Shown here one piece after another: positions 41,902-53,089 of a stretch of 64,000 nucleotides of DNA (positions are counted from its first letter, which is position 1; every line of letters starts with the position of its first letter). Source of the stretch: Lichina pygmaea (lineage: Eukaryota; Ascomycota; Lichinomycetes; Lichinales; Lichinaceae); assembly GCA_963422465.1 (NCBI GenBank), contig OY730172.1:3286001-3350000 (forward strand), read 5' to 3'. The notes below the pieces were generated by a model. That model saw nothing but the letters and a program-made list of their open reading frames with translations. It did not search any database and was not told the origin of the DNA. A program made the position numbers and the translations under genes.

Positions 41902-43586
41902 CAAGAGTGAATCGCCCGAGCAGGATTTGCGGTCGACGGGAAGGGGACGAACAAGCCGACGTCAGGGTCTCGGTGCGGATGTCAAAGGCTCGACGACGAC
42001 GGGGCAAGCGTGACGGCGGTCTCCTGAGAGGAGGGAGCGCCGTGTCTTTAACCTTCCGGGGGGAGGTCGCTACTAGCATCGACATTGCCGATTTGCCAGC
42101 GACGACAGCGGCGGTGGGAGAAAAGCAAAGGTCGAGGACGGCGATGGACGGCGCGACAGGACTTGTGGTACGGTACTCGGCGCCGTCGCAGACGTCACGC
42201 ACGTCCGGAGGTACTTTGCTTCCCTCGACGGCCTCAGACTCCTGATATGGAGGACGAGCAGGAGAAGCGCACCTCAGCCGGCGACGCCAGCCGGCTCCCC
42301 CGGACCCGCAGACTCGACGAGACCGTAGGCGGGGGCGGGCCGTGGCGGCATCATCATCGAGAGACGGGAGGGGGCAGGTGGGTCATGACTTGTGAACAAC
42401 GCGCCCACGTCGATCATGTACTGCAACGGCCTGGTGATGATCCATCGAAGCGGAGATACATAACGTACCGTCGGTGGGATACCACGGGTGGATGGCTGAG
42501 TCAGCGCGTGCTTCATAATCACCGAGCACCTGTCGCCTGTCGTGCGCCGACATTGGGATTCAGGTGTTTTGACGATGCGGCTCTTCAGCAAACCGTCGCT
42601 TGTGTTCCATCGACGTTAACTTCCGCTACCCGTACCACGTACGGACGGCGGACGCACTAAGTCAAGGCGCAGAGACGACAAAGTTTGCGGCGGTAATTTC
42701 TTCTGGTGTCAGTACCCAAAGCTACTCCTTCGTCGAAAGTAAAATGCATCAGCAAGAAGCCCGTCGGCTCTGCGCACTGATTTCGTATGTACCTAGCGCC
42801 GACTGCGTACGGGGTCGCATGGCAGAAGTCAGCAAGTGTACCGGACAGGAGAGTACATGTAGTCGCCCGAGGACTTTTGTACGTTCGCAGCAATCTCCTC
42901 GCGCATTAAGTGATCGGTTGCGAAAATGAACAAAGATTTCCCTGTAGCGGCTGATGCCGTGGGCCTTCTGACTTCTGGATCCGGACACTGCATCTCGTAC
43001 CCTCGTACATATATACACCCAGCGCGTCTTGGGCTCGGATCTGCCACTGTACGTACGTACGAACGGGGGGGCGGCGACAGGTCCGCGGGGACCTGGCGTC
43101 GACCACGTGATATCGATCTCGTGTGATGCTCGTCCGGGCGAGATGAGATGCAACGGCCAAGCCACCAACATCGTCTCCACTGGCTTTAACGCACTCGTAC
43201 ATACGTACGTATGGGTACGATCGTGCCAGCACGCGGCGACCGAGCGGGCCCAGATGGGGGAAAAGCCCCGCCGCGAATCTCTTTTTCAGGCCGTGCCATG
43301 TCTTGCCATCGCAGACGCAGCGGCATCGCCGTCGTTCCCGCCCTCGTCTGCGTTTACCCTGGCAGTGCCCAGCATCGACCGGCTGGGGAAGTGGCTCGAG
43401 TAGCATCCCGCCGGGCTTGATATAAGATGATGTGACGGCTGATCTACTTCGATGTGTGCCCCCCCCCCCCCCACACACACACCCCTGCTTCCATTTCAGC
43501 TGCTCATCTGAATCCAGCCGACGGCCCCTGATTGCTTCGTCGGTTGTCCCCTGCCTTACCCCTCTCGCCCGTAGCGCTGTTCCTGC

Positions 43587-43590
43587 GACG

Positions 43591-43628
<38 letters not shown>
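43587..43628. repeat. (GGC)n tract
   Basis: About 14 GGC units lie some 165-205 nt upstream of the hydrolase start codon, probably in its leader or promoter. Confidence 0.85.
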
Positions 43629-43792
43629 ATCGACACTCGGTCCCGTTGTGCGAAGCCATCGACGTCGAGTGGCGTCGCTACAGTACTTCGCACAGTTGGC
43701 GCGAGAGGGATCCGCGAATCCCACGTCGCCTGGGAATCGCCGGTTGCGGCCGGCCTGTGGATTTTTGCTTCGTCTGCCATTCGGACACGGCC

Positions 43793-44067
43793 ATGCGCGT
43801 CGTCGGACTTGTCTTGGGCCTCTTGCTGGGTGCCGTCCCTGGCCCCGTCCAGGCAAAGCCTCCGCCGGCGCAAGAGGCCGCCCACCGTCGACAGACCTTC
43901 TACATCGGGGGACAGTATGTCTCGAACGGCAACGGCCAGAGCGTCTGGGACGGCCAGATCTATGTCGAGTATCTCGTGTCGACCAAGAAGAAGCCCAAGG
44001 ACAAACGTTATCCGCTCATCTTCTTCCACGGCGCCGGCGGCACCGGTGCGGTAGGTGCTCCCCCTTC

Positions 44068-44166
<99 letters not shown>

Positions 44167-45463
44167 GGTGTCTGCGTGTGTGTGCGCGTGCGCGCTGCTG
44201 CTGCTGCCTCGAGGGAGCCTGCTGTCGAGCGGGCAATATCCTCCCCCGTGGCGGCCTTCCATAAATGTATACATGCATGCGTGCGGGTGTGCGGTGTGCG
44301 GATGTGGGGATGTGCCAGTGTGCCGGTGTGCCGGTGTTCGGGTGTTCGAGTGTGCCTGCAACGTTGCTGACTCGCGGCGTGCGCACCAGGTCTGGCTGAA
44401 CACCCCCGACGGCCGCAAGGGGTGGGCGTCCTACTACCTCGAACGGGGCCACGAGGTGTACATCGTGGATCTGTACGGCGTCGGTCGCTCCGGCCGTCGT
44501 GCCGCCGAGGCGACGCGCGATTCGGCCTCGGCCGAGGTCATCGAGCGGGTCTTCACCGTGCCCGAAGACGATCCGTTCTATCCTCAGGCTGTCAAGCACG
44601 ATCAATGGCCAGGCGTGAGTTGCGTCCCACCCCCGTACCCGCGGCCTTGCCGTGACGTGACACAATGCGCCGTGACGTGACCCGGCAACGCCTTCCCCCT
44701 CCCCTCCGGCCGCCGTCCGCTCCTTTCGCGCTCTTTCCTCTCGTCTCGTCCGCGGGCTCCTGCTGACGCTTTCGGGTCCGAGGGGCCCCTCCCGGGCCCC
44801 TCCCGCCTCCACGACGACGATCAGACCGGGAAGAAGGGTGATCCCATCTTCGACGCCTTCTATCGATCCTTCGTCCCTGTCTTCGTCGACCAGGTCGCCC
44901 AGCAGAACACCATGCGCCAGGCCGGTGCAGCGTTGCTCCAGACCACCGGTCCCGCCGTGCTCGTGGGCCACTCGCTCGGCGGCTATTTCCCCTGGATCAT
45001 CGCCGACGCCGCCCCGGCGCTGGTCAAGGGCATCGTCAACATCGAGCCGGCAGGTCCACCGTTCCGGAACCTCCAGGGTCCCGGCTCGTCCCCGGCCCGT
45101 CCTTACGGCTTGACCGACGCCCCCATCACCTACGATCCGCCCGTCCAGGCCCCGAGCGACCTGAGCACCGTCGAAGTCGGCCAGGACACGCCAGAGAGCC
45201 GTTCCTGCATCCTCCAGACGAACCCCCCTCGAAAGCTGGCCAATATCTCCAGGGTGCCGGTGCTCATCGTCACCGGCGAGGCGAGCTTCCACGCCCCGTT
45301 CGAGCAATGCATCGTCGACTTCTTGCGCCAGGCCGGCGTCCGGACCACATGGCTCGAGCTGGGCCGGGCCGGCATCGAGGGCCACGGGCACTTTTTGTTC
45401 ATCGAGAACGACAACCTCGTCATCGCCAAGAGAGTCGAGAAATGGATCAAGAAGCCGAATTAG
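43793..45463 (+). CDS. Secreted alpha/beta hydrolase (esterase/lipase-like)
   Basis: Likely an extracellular serine hydrolase; substrate unknown. Exons 43793-44050, 44390-44614, 44825-45463 give 373 aa. The N-terminus is a signal peptide (VVGLVLGLLLGAV...VQA). Fold landmarks: YPLIFFHGAGGTGA (oxyanion loop, HGxGG), WASYYLERGHEVYIVDL, the nucleophile elbow VLVGHSLGGYFPW (GxSxG), VPVLIVTGEASFH (acid strand) and GIEGHGHFLFIEND, with the catalytic His in HGH. Splice pairs GTAGGT/CACCAG and GTGAGT/GATCAG are all phase 0. Intron 1 is 339 nt, far longer than its neighbours, because it holds about 47 GT units. Intron 2 is 210 nt. Confidence 0.92.
44070..44163 (+). repeat. (GT)n microsatellite inside intron 1 of the hydrolase gene
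   Basis: About 47 tandem GT units begin 19 nt after the intron donor, followed by GT/GC-rich imperfect repeats to about 44200 and GTGTGCCG-type repeats at 44285-44345. Every unit is a potential GT donor dinucleotide and, on the transcript, a UG repeat. Confidence 0.95.
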
Positions 45464-47003
45464 ACCGTCCTACCCTGGTCTGGCTCACACGACCGTCCCT
45501 GGTCGCAAGCCATACATTTATTTATTGTTCTCCTCTCTTCTTTTTTCTTCTCGTCCCGTCTCTTTAGAGACACGGCGACGACGACGTCTGGCTTTTCCCT
45601 GGGTGGCATGGCCTGGCTGGCGGCGATGTCCATCTTGCATCAAGCGGATTTCTCTCTCTTCTCGCATGTCGAGAGTCAAGAGTCCAGACGTTTGTCCTCT
45701 TCACACGTTTTCTCTACATACATTCATGTACGGCGGGGAGGACAGGCTGATGTTACCGGGGGAGTTGGAAACACGGAGCAGCAGATACGTCCTTCTTCTT
45801 ACAGTCCTTTGCCGCATACACTGAAGTACGGAAGCGGTCCTACACCCTTCCAAGACGAGCTAGCTGGATTACGCTGGGAAAGCGACACGTGAGAATCGGC
45901 CGCAGAGACAACGTGTCACAGAGACTTGTCACTCCCTAGCGAAGCAGGGGCGAGCCTGAGATTACATGTTTTGCTGTCTGCTTCTGCCACCCGCGGTAGC
46001 AGCCCGACGACATGAGGTAGGAGATGTAGTACGGTACTTGTGTCAGGAAGACCGCAACGAAGCTTGATCTCGCCTGGCTGGATCTGGGTGAGGATGGTGC
46101 TGGTGCTGGTGCTGGTGCTGCTGCCGTGTGCCTACATGACTTAAGAGTGCTGTAGCTTTCCAAGTTGCCCAAACAGGCAGTCACACCAATCGACACCTGA
46201 TCAGGCCTCGCTGAAGATCAGCTTTCCCAAGTACGTATGTACGAGGCACCGGTACAGTTCTGCCTCTGAAGCCTTGGAGAACTTTACGCCGTGGGTCACT
46301 CTCCGCAAGTAACTCGGGTACCTTTATACAGTCCCTTGCTCCGGTGTCGCCGTTCTTGCTGCTGGAGTCTCCAAAGGAAGCTTTCTCATGGACGGTTCTG
46401 ACATTCTTTCACTTTTGCTTGTACAGTGCTTAGGTGGTCGTGTCCTACCCCTCACATCACCCTGTGTCGTTGCCGGGCTTCAGATTCTCTCGCTCACCTC
46501 TGCGTCAATGTCGGAAGACTGGTGTATGTATCTTTGTACGGAGTACGTACTTCTGTCACTAACCTAGCTGATACGGTACCCAGTGTCTCACACAGCAACT
46601 GGGCTTCTACATGCTGGAGCTACAAGGCAATGGCCTGCTCTGAGCAGGGAGAAGATGATCATCATTGACCCTCTCTTGGACCCGAGGGCTATATGGCCCC
46701 CTATCCAGCAGACTAACACCACTGACTAAGCCAGGCTCGGCCCTGCCGCCACAACACTACCGGTACACTTCAGATAGAAGCTGTATGGAGTATGAAACTT
46801 AATCACTCTACTATGTACGTGAGTGACATGGCTGACCATCAGATATACCTTTCCATAAGAACTTGACAGGAAAATCCTGGCTGGGTGATGCTGTCCAGAC
46901 TCGTGACATCCTTCGCTCAACTTACCTGAATGATACTTCACTTCTGGTGGTGTGAGCCCAGCAAAGTCTATGTATCACACCAAGGAAGAATTACTTGCCT
47001 GTA
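45464..47003. other. Gene-free spacer left of the transposon
   Basis: No supported gene. It has a GGTGCT hexamer repeat near 46095-46125, GTAC motifs, and a CT-rich 3' flank of the hydrolase gene. 46660-46760 weakly resembles, in inverted orientation, the repeats to the right of the transposon. Confidence 0.5.
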
Positions 47004-47024
47004 CAGTCCACTCTCCTTATAACG
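47004..47024 (+). repeat. Left terminal inverted repeat of the pogo/Tigger element
   Basis: 21 bases identical to the reverse complement of 49328-49348; preceded by the TA target duplicate. Confidence 0.95.
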
Positions 47025-47504
47025 ATACTCTTTATAACGATATTCTCTCTGTAGCGATAGGTTCTCATCGCCCCAACGTTTTCTCACCTATTTATCGTTA
47101 TTTTCCTCCTGTAACGATATCGTTAGGTTTTTTTTTGCTTAGTCACCATGTATATCGGTATAGAAAGAGGAAGCTGAGAAGATATTTTGAGTACTTGTTC
47201 ATTGGTCACAATGTGTCAGCCGGAGGAGTGAGAAGACCAGTCCTCGCTCGCTGCTAGAGCCAAGTTCACGTGAGAGAAGAGAATTCTCATTGTATATTGG
47301 TGTCAACCAGGGACTTGACAGGGAGTCGATAGCCTGAGAATTTGCAGGGGTTCAGAGATCAGCCTCCCCCTGAGTGACGGCTAAATTGTTTGTCTGCATG
47401 TGACAGTGTGCAGAGTTTTCTCCTTGGTCATCACTCCTAGATTCTAGAGAAGAGAGAAAGATCAATCAAGACACTCATTCCCCGGCTGGTTGCCAGTTCA
47501 CACA

Positions 47505-49236
47505 ATGCCACCAAAGAAGAGGGAAGCATTCATTGGCCTTGAGAAGATTGCCCTCCGTTGTCGTAAGAAGGAGAATCCGCTCGCAACACAGAAGGAGTTG
47601 GCAGTCTGGCTTGAAAATGAATTCAAAAAGCCTATCGCACAAAATTCTGTCAGCGAGATACTCTCCAATCAGTACAAGGATCTTGACAATACCGCCAGCA
47701 ATGTCACAAGCCACCTCCAGCATAAGAAGGCATGCCACCATCACCATCCAGACCTTGAAGCAGCACTCTTCACCTGGCACCTGAAAATGGAACAGAAGGG
47801 TGTTATCACCTGTCCTTTACTCAAGGAGAAGGCACTCTTCTTTTGGACTGAGCTGCCACAGTATCACAGCTGCAATCCACCAGCTTTCAGTGATGGCTGG
47901 CTCACTGGCTTCAAGGAGAGGTACAACATCAAGAACTGTAACCATCATCATGGAGAAGCTGGCTCAGTAGATACAACTGCGGTTAATACTGAGATGGTGA
48001 GTGTAACAAAAGAAGTACTCAGCTTATTTTCATTGTGGATTGCTAATATCTCTTTTCAGATTGTTGTTACCCAAGAACTCCACCAGTACAAACTTGACGA
48101 TCAGTACAACTGCGATGAAACAGGAGTATTCTGGATGCTTGTACCAGAAAGAAGTCTCACCACACAGGAGTTGGCAGGGACAGAAAAAGACAAGCATCAT
48201 GTGACACTGAACTTTGCTTGCAATGCTTCCGGTACTCACAAGCTCAAACCCTGGGTTATTGGTCATGCCATGAACCCACAGTGTTTCAAGGCAGCTGGAG
48301 TGAGGATTCATTGGGAATCTTGGCATTGAGTACCAAGCAAACAAGAAGGCCTGGATGGATACTGTCATCTTTGTTGAGTGGCTGTGATGGTTTGACCGGC
48401 AGATGGTTGGCTGCAAGGTAGTGTTACTGATGGACAATTTCAGTGCTCACGCCACCACACTGAAGGAGCTTGAACCACCTCTCCAATACACCAAAGTTGT
48501 TTTTTTACCACCTAATTCAACAAGCAAGATGCAACCACTCGACCGAGGTATCATCAGAGTGTTCAAGGCACAGTACAAGAAGCAATGGCTACAGTACATG
48601 CTTCAGGAGTTTGAGGAGGAAAGGGATCCAAGCAAGACATTCAATCTTCTGAAGGCTATCCGCTACATGGTACAAGCATGGCAGGCGGTCAGTCAACAGA
48701 CAATAGCAAACTGTTGGCTTTATTCTGAGGTCAATGGCAGACACTTTGGTCCTGCTACAGAGTTACAAGCAGCCGCAATCTGGGTACAACCCAAGACTTG
48801 TGTCAACGCTCTCCTGATGGTACCAGAAGTGTGGAGCTCTGAAGGTACCCACCAAGAAGTTATTGTTGATATTCAACAATCACTCCGTGAGCTGCAGGAA
48901 CAGCAGCACGTCAGACATGCTATGGCAATTGATATGCTACTTAACAATGTGGATAAGATTGTGGAGGACTCTGAACACGACCTTGAACAGTCAATCATTG
49001 ACTCCTTCTCACCACCAGAAGTACAGGAGTCAGATGATGAAGGAGTGGAGGTTCTCGAGCAAATAACTGCAGATCAGGCACTGATTATGCTCCAACGCCT
49101 CCGCCTTTACGAAGAGCAATCAGACAATGGCAACAAGAAGCTGATAGATCAGCTCTACCGACACGAGCGTGTTGTTGAGGCAAGGAGGGTTAAGGGGCTT
49201 CATCAACGTACCCTGACAAGCTTTTACAAATTGTGA
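47505..49236 (+). pseudogene. CENP-B/Tigger-like transposase, interrupted
   Basis: Start MPPKKREAF at 47505. N-terminal psq/HTH-like DNA-binding region (QKELAVWLENEF, AQNSVSEILSN), CENP-B HTH (FTWHLKMEQKGV, SDGWLTGFKERY), then a DDE core: YNCDETGVFWM, VVLLMDNFSAH, and PPNSTSKMQPLDRGIIRVFK, so all three acidic residues (in CDE, MDN and LDR) are present. A 63-nt stop-free stretch 47997-48059 has GTGAGT and TTTCAG borders and is probably an intron. Two lesions interrupt the gene: a frame change at about 48300-48320 and an in-frame TGA at 48385-48387, between which AWMDTVIFVEWL is still readable. The C-terminal part is rich in acidic residues and ends at 49236. So few lesions and perfect end repeats point to recent inactivation. 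Confidence 0.9.
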
Positions 49237-49327
49237 ACAAAGTGGACAGATAATCATATTAGTCACGTGCTTTTCCATATAACGATACTCTTGCTATAAC
49301 GATACTCAACCAATGGAACGACACTAG

Positions 49328-49348
49328 CGTTATAAGGAGAGTGGACTG
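49328..49348 (-). repeat. Right terminal inverted repeat of the pogo/Tigger element
   Basis: Mirror of the left repeat, followed by the TA target duplicate. Confidence 0.95.
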
Positions 49349-49382
49349 TACCGGCTATAGGCTGGACCCCAGCCCGGCCAGA

Positions 49383-49692
49383 CTTAGTCAGGCTTTAGTC
49401 AACTAGCTAGTCGGGCATATCGCCCTCGAGCCCGAGAGGCTCAATAGAGCAGACTTCCCCTCTTCCCGATAGGCCGATGCCTTACGTAGTATGGTAGTTG
49501 TGCCAGTAACGTACTGCATGTGTCTATGTACATCTGTACCTACATTGCTGATGCCAGTCCCCGGCCCCTAGCTAGCTTAGTCAGTCGAGATAGCTTAGTC
49601 AGGCGAGGCCTGTAAGCCCCGAGCCCTCAGGGGCCTCAATCAATCAGACGTCTCCTGTTCTTGATAGGCCGATGCCGTTAGTAGTTGTGCCA
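49383..49692. repeat. Imperfect direct repeat right of the transposon
   Basis: Two units of about 115-120 bp (about 49383-49505 and 49577-49692) share GAGCCC...AGGCTCAAT, GATAGGCCGATGCC and TAGTTGTGCCA blocks in the same order, each preceded by copies of CTTAGTCAG. They lie directly beside the transposon. Confidence 0.6.
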
Positions 49693-50527
49693 TTCACAGT
49701 CGCGGTGTTGGAGATCCTGGTTCACGCTGGTGTCTATTAGACTGGCCACAAGCCTTCCTATTACTCTGCTTCTTCATTCTCTTTTGAAGAAAGAGAGACC
49801 TTATTGCAATGCTGTAGTTACTTTGGGGGACTAAACTCCACCAAAGCTGCAATTTCCTAAACATCGCCCAAGTCACCCACACACACACACACATCTGCGA
49901 CTTTGTTATGGATTTAGCACAGTCGCCCCACACATCTGCTAGCTTGACAACTTGATCAAACAACACCACCGGTACAGATACAAGCTGTTCGGTCTTCTCC
50001 AACCCAGACATCCTAGAACATTTCCCACCGGATCAACTTCTCTGGCCGGACATCCGAGGGTCGGTGAACGTAGCCCCCCAAGAAAGATGTCGGTCCTTCC
50101 CGTCACTTGGCGGGGATCCATTTGATGAAGGATTCTTGGTCGCCGTCTCTAGCTTCACCAAGACGGATAAACGCCGTCGATCCCTTGGTCGCGAAGTTGC
50201 TGGAAATCTCCCAATAATTACTACGCGCTCCTCCGAAGTTGATCTGAACAGGGCTGCGAAGCTCCCGAATCTGACGGTTCAGGATCTAAGGTGAGTAGAC
50301 AAATATCTTTGTTAGTATAACAATCGACGTGATCACTGTATCAAGCAGTCCATGGCAAGAACCCCTCCCCCTCTTCCCCCCCGGTGATGAAGAACAGTTT
50401 TCCAGACTTACCGGAATTTGACCCGTATTACGTACTAAACTGTTCCAAGCCGCCACGTTCTGTGAGCATGTGAAAAGGCTGTTCGATATACCGCAGATTT
50501 TCTGAGGCCTTTCACGTGTTAGAAGCA
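49693..50527. other. Gene-free spacer
   Basis: No gene recognised. A CACACACACACA run lies at 49878-49892. The short open frames are unsupported. The right part is the 3' flank of the small secreted protein gene. Confidence 0.5.
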
Positions 50528-50905
50528 CTACGCCTTGTTGAGTGGGGTCTGTTTCAATCTGTCAGTTACTCCGGTCCGTCTCTTTTCTCGGTTGAAAACA
50601 TCTTGGGGGCTGGGCTCCTTACAGACGGCATAGGTGGATTTTTGGTTGCATGCGGGTGAAGTGAAATGAGCCACTCTGGCGTCTTCGTTGATACAGCCAA
50701 CGGGGGTCGTGCCGCCACCGGTGATGTTTTGGTACAGGACAAGCCTACCCTGCATCACATGATTATCAGGCACCGGTAGCTTTATGTCGAGCTGCGGCGC
50801 CCGCGGTTTGTCACAGTCCCAAAGGCAGAATGCCGACACGCTTGGAAGGACGGCTTGGAGGACGAGGACGACCGAGAAGAAGAAGGAGAAGATGGTGCGG
50901 GCCAT
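50528..50905 (-). CDS. Small secreted cysteine-containing protein, effector-like
   Basis: From ATG 50905 to the stop at 50528: 125 aa. The N-terminus is a clear signal peptide (MARTIFSFFFSVVLVLQAVL, cleavage after VSA). The mature part of about 100 residues begins FCLWDCDKPRAP, contains five cysteines (two in that start, then VGC, PAC, AVC) and one N-glycosylation sequon (QNIT), and ends in a basic, hydrophilic tail. No transmembrane segment or known domain is seen. Size, secretion and cysteines fit the loose class of fungal effector or antimicrobial-like proteins, but no family is recognised. The frame is also open upstream to 51064, which probably is leader. An odd cysteine number suggests dimerisation or one free thiol. 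Confidence 0.7.
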   Translation of the reverse strand: MARTIFSFFFSVVLVLQAVLPSVSAFCLWDCDKPRAPQLDIKLPVPDNHVMQGRLVLYQNITGGGTTPVGCINEDARVAHFTSPACNQKSTYAVCKEPSPQDVFNREKRRTGVTDRLKQTPLNKA

Positions 50906-51437
50906 GGTGGAGACGAGTGAGGTGCCTTGTGCTGTACTGTACTGTGAGGACTGTGCAGGCTGGATGCAACTCGAAAGGACGGACGGCGACGGGCTCGAAT
51001 ATATGCTGGTCAGCTCATCATTCTGCATTAAAAAGACGTCCCACTTGGCATTGATGTGCGTCATCGTCGCGATAGAGTTTTAATGCTTGCAGTCGGAACA
51101 TCCGAGTTCACGAGGTGATGTCCTGGTCGCATGAACTCTACCCGTACAGACGCTTATATCAGGTGCATCGCTCTCGTATAACGCATTGCCAGACTGTACG
51201 AGTAGGTGCCATGCCTACATAACGTACGTTACGTAGGCATGGCACAATACCGCTAGCTGGGATGACTTCTCCAGCGCAAAGGTGTGACAGGATATCAGCA
51301 CCGGTCAATGCCCTCGATCGGGACGGGTTTCGTTTCCAGAACGCGAAACAAGAACTGACTGCCTTCAACGAGAACCGTGATATGATATGAAAAGAATCAT
51401 TGGATCTTGTTCCAAAGTAACAAAGAGACAGGGGAGC

Positions 51438-51605
51438 TCATTGCTCGCCTCGCCGTTCTCGCTCGATTTGCTCGTCAAACTCTCGCTGCGCCTCGACCTT
51501 GGCGAGCTGCTTGTCCTGCTCAGAGGACGAGAAGGAATAAGTGTCGCTCGGAGAAGGACGCGATGGCCGGTCCCTCGAGGTGGCGGTAGACCACGAGGAG
51601 GACGA

Positions 51606-51653
<48 letters not shown>

Positions 51654-52778
51654 AGAGCGATCTCCGGAACTCTCGAGTGCTCTCTGCCGACGTGCCGCCC
51701 AGGTTCCAGACCCCGACGGGCTCGAGTCTTCTGCCGACGCGCTTGGGGACCTTCGTGGGGCCGATGGTGATGTGGACGACGGCCCAGAATCGGGTTGCTG
51801 TCGTAGACTATCCCATATGGAGCCACCCGATCCGGCGCTCGAAGAACCCCCCGGCGAGGCACCTCGCGGTCGAGGGGCATCATCGCCAAAGTAATCGTCA
51901 AAGCCACTTGGACGACGAGCAGCCCTGTCGACGTCAAAGGTCCCAGCCGCGTTCGAAGTCTGGCTGGGTCGCGGTGACGCCCGCTGCCGTGTCTCCACGT
52001 TCATCATATCTCGATCGGACAGCATGCCATCGTTGTTCCCCTCTGTCCCCACGGACCTGTAGTACTCATCGTCGCCACGGTTTCCACTCTCGCCGTACCC
52101 GCTTGACGACGGGCTCGCATCATCCCCATACTGGGAGTCCTCACGCGCAGAACCAGACGCGGTCCCGGACGAAGCCGCCCGCTCCACACGGGCCGCGCGC
52201 ATCACTGCAAAGCGCTCTTCGTTGAGTGTCCTCAGCCTGGGATCTCTCATCTCCTTTGCCCGCCTCACCGACAGAGCGTAGTTGGTGGCGAAGACGAGAC
52301 CGAGGAACGAGCTGAGACCGCCGTACACGGCGAAGCGGCATACTTGCCAGGCCACCTTCGCAGGTGGGCCCTCCAGGAAGAAGAAGCGCGAGAACTTGAA
52401 CTTCTCGAGATTGGGCTTGTAGAACGGGAAGCTGAAGGTGTGTCGCGTCTTGTATGCTTGACCGAGACCCATCGCGAGGGCCAGCGGCGGGAAGATGCTC
52501 ATCGAATTGATGGCGCGCAACGAGTGCTCCGCCAGCGCCCAGGCTTCGATGCCCGTAAGCGGTCGTCGTACCACCTTCGAGTGGCGTTCGTACTCTTGAC
52601 GGAGGAACTTGGTGAGGCCGTCGTCGGAATACCACCCAATCGGGCCCGTCCTGGGCATCTTGGCCAGGATCTGGCCGGGATCAGCCGGGTCGTTGGAGTA
52701 CTGGTCCCCGTCCGATCCAGGAGACGAATCGTCCCGGAACTCTGGGCTCGACGGACTTGATGCGCTCTCGAGCACCAT
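51438..52778 (-). CDS. Membrane-associated protein with polyserine C-terminal region
   Basis: A single-exon frame from ATG 52778 to the stop at 51438 gives 446 aa. N-terminal half is folded-looking: MPRTGPIGWYSDDGLTKFLR, GIEAWALAEHSLRAINSMSI, two hydrophobic stretches (SIFPPLALAMGLGQAY and VYGGLSSFLGLVFATNYAL) and a conserved-looking RFFFLEGPPAKVAWQVCRF between them. The second half is disordered, rich in Ser, Arg, Asp and Gly, with about 20 consecutive Ser encoded by a (GAC)n tract on the plus strand, and ends in a charged helix (DKQLAKVEAQREFDEQIERE). I recognise it only as a fungal protein of unknown function; two membrane helices and no signal peptide suggest an internal membrane, possibly mitochondrial. 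The plus-strand frames across it are antisense artefacts. Confidence 0.75.
51602..51652. repeat. (GAC)n tract encoding polyserine on the minus strand
   Basis: About 17 GAC units; read on the coding (minus) strand as TCG codons for serine. Purity at the nucleotide level suggests recent expansion. Confidence 0.9.
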
Positions 52779-53089
52779 GATCACAGGAACCCCGGTGGTG
52801 GTAGACGACGGTGGTCGCCGGGATGTGTACTCACCACCGGAGGTTGAGCTTCAAGCCTCCTCCGTGCTTAGTCATGAAACTGCTGATATCTCCATGTCAC
52901 GTGCAATCGCACATCTCAACAAGTGAGATGTGGAGATACCTGCCTCTTCAATAGACTCTCCTACCACTTCTTTACAGCTCTTCATTCATGTCTTTAGTTA
53001 CTATCCGTGGCCAGTTCTACTTGTGGTGGATACCGTACTGGTAGCTGTGGTCATGTGCCCTGAGCCTCGCTTACGTAATCAAACCTGGG

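Larger units (their letters stand above)
41722..43792. other. Divergent intergenic region (rhodopsin-like / hydrolase)
   Basis: About 2.07 kb without a recognised gene, presumably both promoters. Contents: GCC/GCT trinucleotides (41850-41901), GTAC motifs (about 42630, 43050-43065 and 43200), a run of 14 C (43459-43472) followed by ACACAC, and a (GGC)n tract (43587-43628). Long antisense open frames here are composition artefacts. Confidence 0.55.
47004..49348 (+). mobile_element. Pogo/Tigger-type DNA transposon, end-complete
   Basis: A 2,345-bp element is flanked by a TA duplication (47002-47003 and 49349-49350). Its terminal inverted repeats begin CAGTCCACTCTCCTTATAACG (21 bases, identical at both ends). 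Subterminal TATAACGATACTC motifs occur twice at each end, all in the same direct orientation. It encodes a CENP-B/Tigger-like DDE transposase on the plus strand. AT content is clearly higher than in surrounding host genes, suggesting a foreign or recently arrived element. The transposase is interrupted, so this copy is non-autonomous now, but its ends could still be mobilised if a relative is active. Confidence 0.93.

Noticed and set aside
43432-44680. Plus-strand frames of 312 and 382 codons with Cys-Val repeats
   Set aside because: They run through the (GT)n intron; the Cys/Val stretches are the microsatellite, not protein.
43556-45391. 611-codon minus-strand open frame
   Set aside because: It is antisense to the hydrolase gene and reads through the GT repeat as Thr-His; the sense strand has signal peptide, catalytic motifs and splice sites.
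51605-52225. Plus-strand frame with polythreonine and its overlapping polyaspartate frame
   Set aside because: Antisense readings of the (GAC)n tract in the polyserine gene.
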